The translations under genes and the position numbers were made by a program. DNA of 64,000 nucleotides from Cytobacillus pseudoceanisediminis (GTDB taxonomy: Bacteria; Bacillota; Bacilli; Bacillales; Cytobacillaceae): the NCBI RefSeq assembly GCF_023516215.1, contig NZ_CP097349.1, positions 3,472,001-3,536,000 on the forward strand, given 5' to 3'. This document shows, one piece after another, positions 8,339 to 16,834 of the stretch. The notes under the pieces are model-generated. The model did not search any database, was not told where the DNA came from, and saw nothing but the letters and a program-made list of their open reading frames with translations. Position 1 is the stretch's first letter, and each line of letters starts with the position of its first letter.

Positions 8339-8554
8339 TTAGGCTGGTTGTTCGATATCATATCCTTGTTCTTCAATAACATCTGTAATTTCGTTCAAGC
8401 TTACTGTATTTGAATCAAATGTCACATCCACCTTACCCTCTGAAAGATGAACCTTGACAGACTCAACACCCTTTAACTTCCCTACATTACCTTCAATTGA
8501 ATTGACACAATGCACACAAGACATTCCTTGAACGTTAAGTGTTACTTGTTCCAT
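8339..8554 (-). CDS. copZ: Copper chaperone CopZ
   Basis: Small cytoplasmic copper carrier of 71 residues with the single heavy-metal domain motif GMSCVHCVNSIEG near the N-terminus. It hands Cu(I) to the CopA metal-binding domains. The start at ATG 8554 lies 8 bases after AGGAGG; the frame is open upstream to 8575 but that part has no ribosome binding site. It has its own CsoR-type operator and probably its own promoter. Confidence 0.93.
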   Translation of the reverse strand: MEQVTLNVQGMSCVHCVNSIEGNVGKLKGVESVKVHLSEGKVDVTFDSNTVSLNEITDVIEEQGYDIEQPA

Positions 8555-8587
8555 AAAAAATTCCTCCTTAATCATCGGTATATATAC

Positions 8588-8606
8588 TATACCACCGCTG
8601 GGTATA
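8588..8606. promoter_or_regulatory. CsoR operator of copZ
   Basis: TATACC-N7-GGTATA, a perfect dyad 34 bases upstream of the copZ start. Confidence 0.8.
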
Positions 8607-8622
8607 AAATAAACAAAAAATT

Positions 8623-8951
8623 TTATTTAGTAATTTTAGAAATGGTCGTTAAAAACTCCTTCACAATGTCTGGATCTTCTTCTTCAACCTTGTAATGACA
8701 CACGTGTTTATATGACTCTCTAACAAAACTCTGGAAACGGAATCTAATGCAGCCTGAGCAGCTGTGATTTGATGCAAAATATTATCACAAAAAGTTTGCT
8801 TAATCGTCATATTTTTTATTCCTTTAATTTGCCCTTCTATTCTGTTCATCCTTTTAATTAGCTTTTCCTGTAAAATATTCGGATAATTACCTGTGCCTTT
8901 TTCTTGACAGCTACAACAGGATTCCTTTGAAAACACCAGTAGTTCTGCCAA
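8623..8951 (-). CDS. Second CsoR-family (DUF156) metal/thiol-sensing repressor, C-terminus frameshifted
   Basis: DUF156 repressor with the C-x24-H-x3-C sensor triad of copper-sensing CsoR (FCDNIL...SHINTC). Unlike csoR it has an extra N-terminal cysteine cluster, ESCCSCQEK, residues 10-18. As read, the frame ends at 8661 with KKKIQTL; adding one base near 8682 restores a normal C-terminal helix (EEDPDIVKEFLTTISKITK) ending at 8623. TTG at 8951 with RBS GGGGTGGA is the start. It lies between csoR and copZ and has the most symmetrical operator of the set upstream. It might sense copper or another thiophilic ligand such as persulfide; the triad favours copper. Confidence 0.75.
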
Positions 8952-9012
8952 TCATTCCACCCCTTTCATTTTTTTGTTTATGTGATTAATTTGTATTACG
9001 CTTTAAATTTAC

Positions 9013-9031
9013 CATACCCATGATGGGTATG
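9013..9031. promoter_or_regulatory. CsoR operator upstream of the second CsoR paralogue
   Basis: CATACCCATGATGGGTATG, a perfect palindrome apart from the central base, 60 bases before the start. Confidence 0.85.
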
Positions 9032-9040
9032 TCAATATAT

Positions 9041-9069
9041 AAAAAATAAAACCAGCAATCGAGTGCTGG
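9041..9069 (-). terminator. csoR terminator
   Basis: CCAGCA/TGCTGG stem with a T-rich tail on the minus strand, just after the csoR stop. Confidence 0.8.
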
Positions 9070-9075
9070 CTTTTG

Positions 9076-9381
9076 TTATTGTGACTTAGAAAATCGTTTA
9101 AATACATCCATTAATTCCTGAATCGCTTCTTCTCCATTACCATCTTTAATAGCATCTGAAACACAATGTCTTGTATGATTTTCCAGCAGATGAAGCCCAA
9201 CATTATTCATGGCTGAATTAATTGCAGATATTTGAGTTAGGATATCTACACAATACCGGTCATTTTCAATCATATTTTGAATGCCGCGTACTTGCCCTTC
9301 AATCCTTTTTAATCGAGTGACTAACTTATCCTTTTCTTTTGTTGACCTATGGGTCAACTTTTCTTCTTCAGAATTATGCAT
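9076..9381 (-). CDS. csoR: Copper-sensing transcriptional repressor CsoR
   Basis: DNA-binding repressor of 101 residues, full length for the family. It carries the Cu(I) ligands in C-x24-H-x3-C (YCVDIL...ENHTRHC) and the conserved segments RLKRIEGQVRGIQNM and GEEAIQELMDVFKRF. In B. subtilis CsoR represses copZA and is released by Cu(I). Here it precedes a second CsoR-type gene, copZ and copA, each with its own operator, and has a dyad over its own promoter, so it should be autoregulated. RBS AAGGAGAG. Confidence 0.92.
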   Translation of the reverse strand: MHNSEEEKLTHRSTKEKDKLVTRLKRIEGQVRGIQNMIENDRYCVDILTQISAINSAMNNVGLHLLENHTRHCVSDAIKDGNGEEAIQELMDVFKRFSKSQ

Positions 9382-9408
9382 AAACTCTCTCCTTCTTATA
9401 CATTAAAG

Positions 9409-9427
9409 TATACTCGTCTGGGGTATG
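9409..9427. promoter_or_regulatory. CsoR operator upstream of csoR
   Basis: TATACTC-N5-GGGGTATG-type dyad about 30 bases before the csoR start, slightly less symmetrical than the others. Confidence 0.7.
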
Positions 9428-9599
9428 ATATATTGTACCATATATTATTTAAAGTTCTATTTAAGAGAAATTTTAAGTCTGTGTTTTTCATTTGAAGATA
9501 TCCCGACTGTCGGTGCAAAAGAATAATACCAGTAATGGGGAAGGGTTAACATTTTTTAAATAATTCGTTTTTGAACAAAAATTCCCAGTTAGTTGAAAA

Positions 9600-9626
9600 A
9601 GAAAAAAGCTGCTCGATTCGCAGCTA
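9600..9626 (-). terminator. Terminator after the GNAT gene
   Basis: AGCTGC/GCAGCT stem followed on the minus strand by TTTTTT. Confidence 0.85.
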
Positions 9627-9646
9627 ATTTTGTATATAAGCACCCA

Positions 9647-10126
9647 TTAATTCAATACCTTTACCAATTCAATTTCATCTCTGATCGGAATACCATCATT
9701 TCCAATTAAGGGTATCTCGGGTTTTAACTTTCTTGCTCTCTCCACCGCATTATTAATAATTTTGGACAGGATAAATCCTCGTTTCTGATAAAACTTTAGT
9801 GCTAATAAATTATCGTTTGTTGTTATGAGTTTAAGGATTTTGCAATTATTCTTTATTGCAAGATTTTCTACTTCTTGAACTAACGATGTACCTATCCCCT
9901 TACCTTCTTCCATACTATCTAATGATATAATTTCGCATTCCTTATCTTTAATTATGTATGTGATTAAGCCAATGATATTGTCTTCTTCATTTACAACAGT
10001 AATACCATCTAATGCACTACAATCATAAATTCCACTGGATGTAACCATTTCTGGGCTTCCCCATTGCAACTTAAAAAACTCTGTTATTTTATTTCTCGGT
10101 AAATCCTCAACTGCGTAAGTGTTCAT
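9647..10126 (-). CDS. GNAT-family N-acetyltransferase
   Basis: Predicted acetyl-CoA-dependent transferase of about 159 residues. The acetyl-CoA loop is seen as EEGKGIGTSLVQEVE, and the strand-helix pattern IIGLITYIIKD and LKFYQKRGF is typical GNAT. The start at ATG 10126 lies 7-8 bases after GAGGTGG, and is preferred to the open frame up to 10141. Substrate unknown. No operon partner: the next gene upstream starts 70 bases away and a terminator follows. Confidence 0.8.
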   Translation of the reverse strand: MNTYAVEDLPRNKITEFFKLQWGSPEMVTSSGIYDCSALDGITVVNEEDNIIGLITYIIKDKECEIISLDSMEEGKGIGTSLVQEVENLAIKNNCKILKLITTNDNLLALKFYQKRGFILSKIINNAVERARKLKPEIPLIGNDGIPIRDEIELVKVLN

Positions 10127-10210
10127 TATAAGCCACCTCAAATGTTATAAAATCTTTTTCCCCTCTTGTGTAAAATGAAAAAAACAACTGGCTGGCAGCT
10201 CTTGAATCTT

Positions 10211-10768
10211 TCACATAAAGTCATCATGTAGAGCCTGCCTATTATCTTTTAGAATAGAATATACATAGGTATCGTGTGCTTCCCCATTTTGCTGCATATA
10301 ACCTCTTAGAATACCCTCTTTTTGAAACCCGGCTTTAGTCAGCAATTTATTAGATGCCTCATTATCCATAAATACAACTGCCCCAATACGAGTAAGATCC
10401 AATTCTTGAAATCCATATTGAATAACTTTCGACACAGCTTCGAAAGTATACCCTTTTCTCCAATGTTCAGGATGTATTTCATATCCTATTTCTGCACGCT
10501 TATGTTTATGGGACAATGCATTGAAGCCAACAGTCCCGATTATTCCTTTCTTTCCTTTTAATTCAATTCCCCAGCGCATTCCTTTTTTCTCCCTGTAGCT
10601 ATTTGCAAAAAAGTCAACAAATGCTTCAGCTTGTTCCCTCTTTTCTAATGTTTCCTGCCCATAGTAACGAGTTACATTGTCATTAGAAAAACAAGCGTAT
10701 ATACTCTCGGCATCTTCTTTCACTATTTCTCTCAGCTTTAATCTTCTAGTCTCTAATGTCGGTATCAC
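10211..10768 (-). CDS. RimJ/RimL-type GNAT acetyltransferase
   Basis: GNAT protein of 185 residues of the RimJ/RimL/YdaF type: TRRLKLREIVKEDAESIYACF at the start, the ligand loop EHWRKGYTFEAV, and the GFQKEGILRGYM end typical of the family. Members acetylate ribosomal-protein or other N-termini; the substrate is unknown here. Its ATG overlaps the stop of the sigma-factor gene (ATGA type), so the two are co-translated. Confidence 0.88.
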   Translation of the reverse strand: MIPTLETRRLKLREIVKEDAESIYACFSNDNVTRYYGQETLEKREQAEAFVDFFANSYREKKGMRWGIELKGKKGIIGTVGFNALSHKHKRAEIGYEIHPEHWRKGYTFEAVSKVIQYGFQELDLTRIGAVVFMDNEASNKLLTKAGFQKEGILRGYMQQNGEAHDTYVYSILKDNRQALHDDFM

Positions 10769-11460
10769 TTTTCTCTCCCCTTAACTCCTATAGCTATACT
10801 CTTTCTTGAAAATATCTGAAGAATATTTCCATCAGGATCTGATATAAAAATGGCAAGGAAACCCTTCTCCCTATTGGTCATCACCTTGAAATTTTCTGTT
10901 TGCAGCAGTCGATAATAGTAAAATATCTTTAAAGGCTGATGGTTTTTAACTGCTGATGAAAATTCATTTATTATATTGTCATTGTATGGCTGTTTATTAG
11001 TAACTGGAGAAGTATTTTTCTTTAATGAAGTTCTTGCTCGGTGAAGGGCTGTTTTAATTGATTCATTACTGACTCTCAGCATTGCGGCGATTTCCTCAGA
11101 AGTATATTGGAACACATCTTTTAACGTTATTAGCATAGCCTGACGGAGTGGAAGTGTACTATATAAGATTTCTAATAAACTGTCCCACTCCGTAAAATCC
11201 CAACTTTTCTCAAATAACTCATGAGGATCGATCAGCATTTCACTTTTCTTGCGCTTTTCATCAATAAAAATATTTTTGGCAATGGTGTACAAAAAGGTTA
11301 TGTTAATCACCCGGTCTGGCTCTTTTTCTTTTATTTTGAAAAATTTAATCAGTGTCTCCTGGGTTAAATCCTCGGCCAGCCATTCTGAGGATGATAAGGA
11401 TAAACAATATTTATACAGCCTCAAAGAAATCTCCTCAATAGTTAAAGATTCTGTAATCAT
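10765..11460 (-). CDS. ECF-type RNA polymerase sigma factor with C-terminal extension
   Basis: Sigma-70 family protein of 231 residues. Region 2 is seen in EWLAEDLTQETLIKFFK, and region 4 as EEIAAMLRVSNESIKTALHRAR. About 70 extra residues follow region 4, so this is not a minimal ECF factor; the tail could be a built-in sensing or regulatory part. No anti-sigma gene is adjacent; the downstream partner is an acetyltransferase overlapping by 4 bases. Target promoters cannot be told from sequence. Confidence 0.82.
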   Translation of the reverse strand: MITESLTIEEISLRLYKYCLSLSSSEWLAEDLTQETLIKFFKIKEKEPDRVINITFLYTIAKNIFIDEKRKKSEMLIDPHELFEKSWDFTEWDSLLEILYSTLPLRQAMLITLKDVFQYTSEEIAAMLRVSNESIKTALHRARTSLKKNTSPVTNKQPYNDNIINEFSSAVKNHQPLKIFYYYRLLQTENFKVMTNREKGFLAIFISDPDGNILQIFSRKSIAIGVKGREK

Positions 11461-11549
11461 TATATCCCCCGAAAATTTTCATTATTTTGTAACTTTTCTT
11501 TCATTATAATCGTTTGTATAGGAACAAAAAATAAGGAGTGTGATTTTGC

Positions 11550-11960
11550 ATGTTTAAGGTAGGCAGTGTTTTTATTCCGGTGACAGATTTGGAAAGATCT
11601 AAAAAATGGTATGAAGTAAACCTTGGTCTAACGAAGGTAGATGAGTGGCAAGAAAATGGGGCTGATCATGGTGTGGGTTATGTTTTTGAGAATGACGTCA
11701 CAGGTCTTGCTTTAATAAAAACAGAAAAACCCCAGCCAACAGAATTTACTGTAAAAGGAAAAAATAAAAACGTATATTATAATTTCGAAGTAGATAATAT
11801 CCAGCAAGCTTACGATCGGTTGAAACAAAATGGAGTGGAAACAACAGACATCCATGATTATGGGATTATGAAAGGGTTTGATTTCTTTGACCCTGATGGG
11901 AATACCTTCAGTGTGGTAAGCGAAGAAATGAATTCGCCCTATCATAAAGACAATTTGTAA
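11550..11960 (+). CDS. VOC (glyoxalase/bleomycin-resistance-like) family protein
   Basis: Protein of 136 residues with the VOC fold pattern: FIPVTDLERSKKWYEVNLGL at the start and GFDFFDPDGNTFSVV near the end, the latter holding the usual metal or substrate residues. Members include glyoxalases, antibiotic-binding proteins and dioxygenases; the substrate here is unknown. Transcribed away from the sigma-factor operon from the shared 90-base intergenic region. Confidence 0.82.
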   Translation: MFKVGSVFIPVTDLERSKKWYEVNLGLTKVDEWQENGADHGVGYVFENDVTGLALIKTEKPQPTEFTVKGKNKNVYYNFEVDNIQQAYDRLKQNGVETTDIHDYGIMKGFDFFDPDGNTFSVVSEEMNSPYHKDNL

Positions 11961-12036
11961 ACTTAAATAGTGGAAGCAGCGAATGGTGTGCTTCCACTAA
12001 CCTGGTTTTTAGCATGCGTGGATACCTCCTGCTCCA

Positions 12037-12567
12037 TTAACCATGAAGTCTTATACCTTCAGCTTTACATCGCAATGTATAAAAGAACTGGACGATTTCT
12101 TTCTCGCAAAGAATAGACTGCTTCATTTTTTCTAAAGTCCTTTTCCCCGTCCGCCTATCTATCAAGGCGAATATTTTAATCAGCATGTTGTTGGATTTTA
12201 ATGATTTTTCAATAGGCAGCAGAAAGTATTCCTCTACGGCATCAAAGAAATCATACTGAGCAAAAATCCCTTCGTCTAATACCCATTCATGTGCTTCATC
12301 CTAAATCACTGATTCCTGGCTCCAATCGGTATAAGGGATATGTTTCTCTCTTTTTATTTCATATGTTCTTCTGTTTAGAGCGGTCTCAGAAGTAATGGTA
12401 CACATATTGAGTACTTCCTTTTTATCAACCGTAATAAAGGCTCTCCCCAATTGATCGTGAGCCCTCCTGTAATTGGTTACTGTAAACTGCAGCCTTTCTT
12501 TCAGAGAATCACATTTAAAACTGTCTAATCTTTTCTTTACCTTGCTCCATTGCTGATTCCGCAACAT
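12037..12567 (-). pseudogene. SF0329-family protein, interrupted by an in-frame TAG
   Basis: A 176-codon frame (ATG 12567, RBS AGGGGG; TAA at 12039-12037) matches the conserved Bacillus/Shigella SF0329 family of unknown function. It starts with NQQWSKVKKRLDSF and later reads YDFFDAVEEYFLLPIEKSL and LIDRRTGKRTLEKM. One TAG at 12303-12301 splits it between SVI and DEAHEW. The frame is unchanged on both sides, so this is a point change, probably CAG to TAG, not an indel. As read, only an 88-residue N-terminal part would be made. Confidence 0.75.
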
Positions 12568-12764
12568 TTAATCCCCCTAAATATTTTCCATTATCAAAAT
12601 CCCTTCAGATTAATTATCTTAAAGGGTCATTCAGTTAACAACCTTTTTATTCCATCTCCAGTAAGCAGGACAAAACCAAAAGAATTCCCAAATCCCCTTT
12701 AGCCAACAACAATTCTAATGTTACACTAGAATTAATGGAATAATTTTGAAATGAGGTTAAGGGG

Positions 12765-13544
12765 ATGGAGGAAGTTATTTTAGAAATTAGTGATTTGAGA
12801 AAGAACTATGGTCCGAAGTCCGTGCTGAATGGTGTATCTTTTCAGGTGAAAAGCGGGGAAATCATCGGGTATATCGGCCCGAACGGCGCTGGGAAAAGCA
12901 CCACTGTCAAAATCATGCTTGGCATTGAAGATGATTATTCAGGACAAGTCAAAATCTTTGGCCAGGATATTTCAGATGGGAATATTGAATATAAAAGAAA
13001 GATCGGATATGTGCCGGAAATCGCTGAAGTATACGATAATTTGACCGGCCAGGAATACTTAACCTTTGTTGGCGAATTGTATGGCCTTGATAGAGACCTC
13101 GCCAGTGATAAGGCAAAAAGCCTGATGGAACTATTCGGCATAGGGGAAGTCTACCATTCCCGGATAGCCTCCTATTCAAAAGGAATGCGTCAAAAGCTCC
13201 TCATTATCTCGAGCTTACTGCATAATCCGGAACTTCTGTTCTTTGATGAACCCATCAATGGTCTGGATGCGAACAGTGTTATGATATTCAAAGAAATCAT
13301 GGCGCAGCTTGCCGAACAGGGAAAAACGATCTTTTATTCTTCTCATATTATGGATGTGGTTGAAAAGATAAGCAGCCGCATTATTCTTCTGCATGACGGC
13401 AGAATTGCTGCTGATGGCACCTTTGAAGAGTTAAGGCAGCAAAATACGGAAGGTTCACTCGAACAGATCTTCAACCAGCTTACGGGATTCAGTGAACATA
13501 AGGAACTTGGTGCCAGATTTGTTTCAGTAGTAAGGGAGATGTAG
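12765..13544 (+). CDS. ABC transporter ATP-binding protein
   Basis: Nucleotide-binding subunit of 259 residues with Walker A GPNGAGKST (residues 39-47), signature YSKGMRQKL, Walker B LLFFDEPINGLD and the switch His in SSHIMD. The C-terminal tail after about residue 215 is typical of drug/peptide exporters of the BcrA/CcmA type. The permease starts 3 bases after its stop, so the two form one exporter operon. RBS GGGGAT lies close to the ATG. Confidence 0.92.
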   Translation: MEEVILEISDLRKNYGPKSVLNGVSFQVKSGEIIGYIGPNGAGKSTTVKIMLGIEDDYSGQVKIFGQDISDGNIEYKRKIGYVPEIAEVYDNLTGQEYLTFVGELYGLDRDLASDKAKSLMELFGIGEVYHSRIASYSKGMRQKLLIISSLLHNPELLFFDEPINGLDANSVMIFKEIMAQLAEQGKTIFYSSHIMDVVEKISSRIILLHDGRIAADGTFEELRQQNTEGSLEQIFNQLTGFSEHKELGARFVSVVREM

Positions 13545-13546
13545 GG

Positions 13547-15189
13547 ATGCAGGACTATCGCACTCTTAAACTATTGGATCGTTTTGAGCGAATTTTCAGC
13601 GGCTTTGGCGTAGACTACAAGATAATGAGAAGACTCCTGCAAGTAAAGCTGACGATGGATGGACGGCGTGTGCCCACCATTTTCTCGCAGAATGCCAAAA
13701 AAGAAAACAAGGAAAAAAACAATCAGTATATAAAATCTCTATGGATTTATGTATTGTTTGGGCTGTTTTTGATTCCATTTGTGCTTATGGGGGACAATTA
13801 CCTATTCCAGATGAGCCTCTTTTATGGGATTTTCACCTTTTTCGTTATGACCTCCATGATTTCCGATTTCTCTTCGGTTTTACTGGATATTCGTGATCGT
13901 AACATTCTGTTTCCAAAGCCAGTCGACCGAAAAACGATCAGCACGGCAAAAATGGTGCATGTTACGATTTATCTTTCTTTCCTTACTATTGCGCTTGCTG
14001 GAATCCCTTTGATAGTGGGACTTATCAAAAATGGGCTCTTATTTTTCCTTATTGCTGCGGTAAACATCATCCTGATTGACCTATTGGTTGTTGGTTTAAC
14101 CGCACTGATCTATTTATCAATCCTGCGATTTTTTGATGGGGAAAAATTAAAAGATATCATCAACTATGTCCAAATTGGGCTTTCCCTTATGATCATGGTT
14201 GGCTATCAATTGCTTATTCGCTCTTTTGAGTTAATTGACTTAACGGTCTCTCTTCAGCCAAAGTGGTGGCAGGTGTTCATCTTTCCAATGTGGTTTGGGG
14301 CAAATATCGAAATGATGATGAAGGGCACCTTCCAGCCGTTTTATCTCATTTTTTCAGCATTAGGACTCATTGTTCCGATCCTGTCCATCTGGATTTATTT
14401 GAAATTTACCAGCACTTTCGAGCAAAACCTGCAAAAGCTTGCTTATCATGGAAAATCCAAAGAAAAGAAACGAAGTAAAGTAGGGCAATTCCTTCTCAAC
14501 ATCATTTGCCGCTCACCTGAAGAAAGAGCAGTTTTCAGATTTGCCGGCAGCATGATGAGAAATGAACGGGATTTTAAGCTAAAAGCCTATCCGTCTCTGG
14601 ATTTTTCCATCGTGATTCCGTTTATTATTATCATGAATACTCTTCGTGAAGATTTTGTACAGCTATCTGACAGCAAGTCCTATTTAACGATTTATTTTAG
14701 CTTAATCATCATTCCGACCATCATGATTCTTCTAAAGTATTCAGGGAAATATAAGGGTGCCTTTATTTACCGGGTTGCCCCCTCAAACAGCTAAAGCTGG
14801 TGTTCAGCGGTACCATCAAGGCATTTATCTTTAAGTTATATTTGCCAGTTTACTTGCTTCTGAGTGCACTATTCCTTTTCCTGTTCGGGGCAAAAATTCT
14901 GCCTGATCTTGTCGCTGTATTTATCAGTGCCTGTCTATATGCGGTCATTTGTTTTATGGTCTTAAAGAAAGCTCTGCCCTTTTCGGAGTCTTTTGATGAG
15001 TACAATCAAAACGGCAATAGTGCCATTATTTTCGGATTAATGCTGATTGTAGCCTTATTTGCCGGACTTCATTTCGCCAGCACATTATTGCCATATGGAA
15101 TCTATCTGTATTTGGGGGTTTCGATTATTTGCCTGGGTATTTTTTGGAAGCTGGCTTTCAATATTAGTTGGGAACAGATTGTTGAATAA
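13547..15189 (+). CDS. ABC exporter permease, frameshifted near the C-terminus
   Basis: Integral membrane subunit of about 547 residues when repaired, with many hydrophobic segments (for example WIYVLFGLFLIPFVLMGDNY and ILIDLLVVGLTALIYLSIL). The first frame stops at 14794 after RVAPSNS; adding one C to the C5 run at 14778-14782 gives APLKQLKLVFSGTIKAF and joins the second frame (14800-15189), which adds three more helices. I read this as one gene with a likely base-calling error. It pairs with the ATPase immediately upstream. The substrate is unknown; the family is large in Bacillus and not firmly nameable here. Confidence 0.8.
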
Positions 15190-15285
15190 CCCGATTGGCG
15201 TTTAACAAAGGATGGTCATTTTGATATCGGGATAACCGCATAAATTCTCCTTCGCAGATTTTAATCTGAATATGTTATATGCTTT

Positions 15286-15313
15286 AGCTGCCAATATTGG
15301 CAGCTCTTTTTTT
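15286..15313 (+). terminator. Terminator of the ABC exporter operon
   Basis: Perfect 20-base palindrome AGCTGCCAATATTGGCAGCT followed by CTTTTTTT, about 100 bases after the permease. Confidence 0.85.
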
Positions 15314-15423
15314 GCCTCTTTTAGTAGTGTCACCTGATGTTTTACGAATTCCAGTCTTCTTGCAATAAAAATAGACATCCCGCAAAAGGATGCCTGCTAA
15401 TATAAAAGCATTTTAAGATTTTA

Positions 15424-15602
15424 TTATCTGGACCAAACTAACTTGATAAACGACATCCCAATCATTCTCGCCCCCATAACCAGGCCACCTCCATATTGCC
15501 TAAGTTAATAGCTACAACTATAGCTGTTGGGATCGTTTGTGTTTTTCCTGGGATATTTCCGGTAACATTCATAACAACTGGTGACCAAAAATCAGCAGCC
15601 AT
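15424..15602 (-). pseudogene. modB: C-terminal remnant of modB (molybdate permease)
   Basis: Directly downstream of modA, 60 codons encode the end of a ModB-type permease: the motif GNIPGKTQTIPTAI and a last hydrophobic stretch MIGMSFIKLVWSR. About 160 N-terminal residues are missing, so this permease cannot work. The frame also needs one added base in the C5 run at 15471-15475 to read to the end. It looks like an internal deletion that joined the modA end to the modB tail. Confidence 0.7.
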
Positions 15603-15607
15603 TTAAT

Positions 15608-16417
15608 TTATTTAAGGCCTTTAAACCCATACTCTTCAAAAATACTCATTGATTTTTCATTCTGAAGATAATCATAGAATAAATTGGCTTCCTTTGGATG
15701 ACTTGTATCCTTAACCACTCCCAAAGGATAAATAATGGCATCGTGAGTGTTTTCATCTGCCGTGTCCACGATGTTAACTTTTTCAGATACTAATGCATCC
15801 GTTTTATAAACAATTCCAGCATCCACATTATTTGTCTCTACATATGTAAGTACTTGCCGAACATCTTTGGCATACACCACTTTTTCTTCCATGTTTTTCC
15901 AAATACCCGTATCTTCTAAAGACTCCTTCGCATATTTCCCTGCAGGAACAGATTCTGGAGTGCCGATAGACACTTTATCTGCTTCAGCAAGATCATTAAA
16001 TGATTTAATTCCAAATGCTGAATCTTTCGGCACCACTAGTACCAGTTCATTCCCAACTAAATCAATCCCATTCTTTTCCTCGATGAGCCCGTCCTGTACT
16101 AATTTATCAAATTTATCCTCTGCTGCTGAAAAGAAAAGATCAACAGGTGCTCCCTGCGAAATTTGCTGCTGAAGAGAGCCTGATGCTCCAAAGTTAAAGT
16201 TTACAAGTACATTCGGATGTTCTTTTTCGAAGCTTGCTTCAATATCTATTAAGGCATCCTGGAGGCTTGCTGCTGCCGAAATAGTCAATTCCACTTTCTC
16301 TTCGGTTCCTTCCTGCTTCTCCTCTCCTGATTTTTTAGTTTGGTCATTATTTGAACATCCAGCCAATGATAAAAAAAGGACTATTAATGAAAAAAATAAC
16401 AGGTACTGCTTTTTCAT
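15608..16417 (-). CDS. modA: Molybdate ABC transporter substrate-binding lipoprotein ModA
   Basis: Extracytoplasmic solute-binding protein of 269 residues with a lipoprotein signal (LIVLFLSLAGCSNND, lipobox LAGC around residues 18-21). The mature part shows ModA hallmarks: SAAASLQDALIDIEA, NFGASGSLQQQI, GAPVDLFFSAAE and DAGIVYKTDA. It would bind molybdate or tungstate. The gene is intact, but the permease is only a fragment and no modC is nearby, so it is either an orphan or serves another permease elsewhere. Confidence 0.9.
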   Translation of the reverse strand: MKKQYLLFFSLIVLFLSLAGCSNNDQTKKSGEEKQEGTEEKVELTISAAASLQDALIDIEASFEKEHPNVLVNFNFGASGSLQQQISQGAPVDLFFSAAEDKFDKLVQDGLIEEKNGIDLVGNELVLVVPKDSAFGIKSFNDLAEADKVSIGTPESVPAGKYAKESLEDTGIWKNMEEKVVYAKDVRQVLTYVETNNVDAGIVYKTDALVSEKVNIVDTADENTHDAIIYPLGVVKDTSHPKEANLFYDYLQNEKSMSIFEEYGFKGLK

Positions 16418-16472
16418 TATAAATCTCCCTTCCCAATTTGTTATTTCTGATTATAACTAATTATAACTGCTA

Positions 16473-16598
16473 ATGCCCTGGTTATCGTCAGATACTCTGG
16501 GCAAATACAGTGAAAAAATCAGCCTGCAAGGCGATAAGGTCTATTTACCGGAAGCTTCAACAGCTATATTCAATAAACAGCTGAAAGAAACCGGCTAG
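16473..16598 (+). pseudogene. Unrecognised gene remnant (C-terminal part) before the IS element
   Basis: A short frame of 41 residues (TLGKYSEKISLQGDKVYLPE is its middle) ends with TAG at 16596. It has coding-like composition but no ribosome binding site and no clear start, so it looks like the tail of a lost gene. From 16609 the bases encode MKEIQSSTQFQSEVS and a stop, similar to the start of small thioredoxin-like proteins, again without continuation. I cannot name either fragment with confidence. The region 16420-16699 thus appears to be gene debris beside the IS element. Confidence 0.3.
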
Positions 16599-16699
16599 TA
16601 TCCATTATGAAAGAAATTCAATCTTCCACACAGTTTCAGTCAGAAGTAAGTCATTAGAGGATTATAATACTTCCAAGACAGGAGTATGAATCATACTAA

Positions 16700-16724
16700 A
16701 AAGGAAGGCACAATGCCTTCCTTT
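16700..16724. repeat. 25-bp hairpin, left copy flanking the IS element
   Basis: AAAGGAAGGC-ACAAT-GCCTTCCTTT, a perfect 10-bp stem with a 5-base loop, identical to 18284-18308. It is a terminator-type hairpin that appears to have been duplicated by the insertion. Confidence 0.85.
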
Positions 16725-16736
16725 CAGTTTGTAGAC

Positions 16737-16775
16737 AAAAAGAGTTCGGAATAGTCTCATTCCGAACTCTTTTTT
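16737..16775. terminator. Bidirectional terminator inside the IS left end
   Basis: AGAGTTCGGA/TCCGAACTCT stem with A- and T-runs on opposite sides; it would end the transposase transcript and shield the element from outside transcription. Confidence 0.8.
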
Positions 16776-16834
16776 CATTTTTTGTAGGACTTCAAGTAAT
16801 TACAGAGAATTGCAGACCTCTCCGAGGTTATCAT

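Noticed and set aside
12301..12303. TAG read as pyrrolysine
   Set aside because: No support for a Pyl system in such organisms; CAG to TAG point change or miscall is far simpler.
14800..15189. Separate small membrane protein after the ABC permease
   Set aside because: It continues the permease after a one-base repair in the C5 run at 14778-14782.
16473..16598. Functional small gene before the IS element
   Set aside because: No ribosome binding site; looks like the tail of a lost gene.
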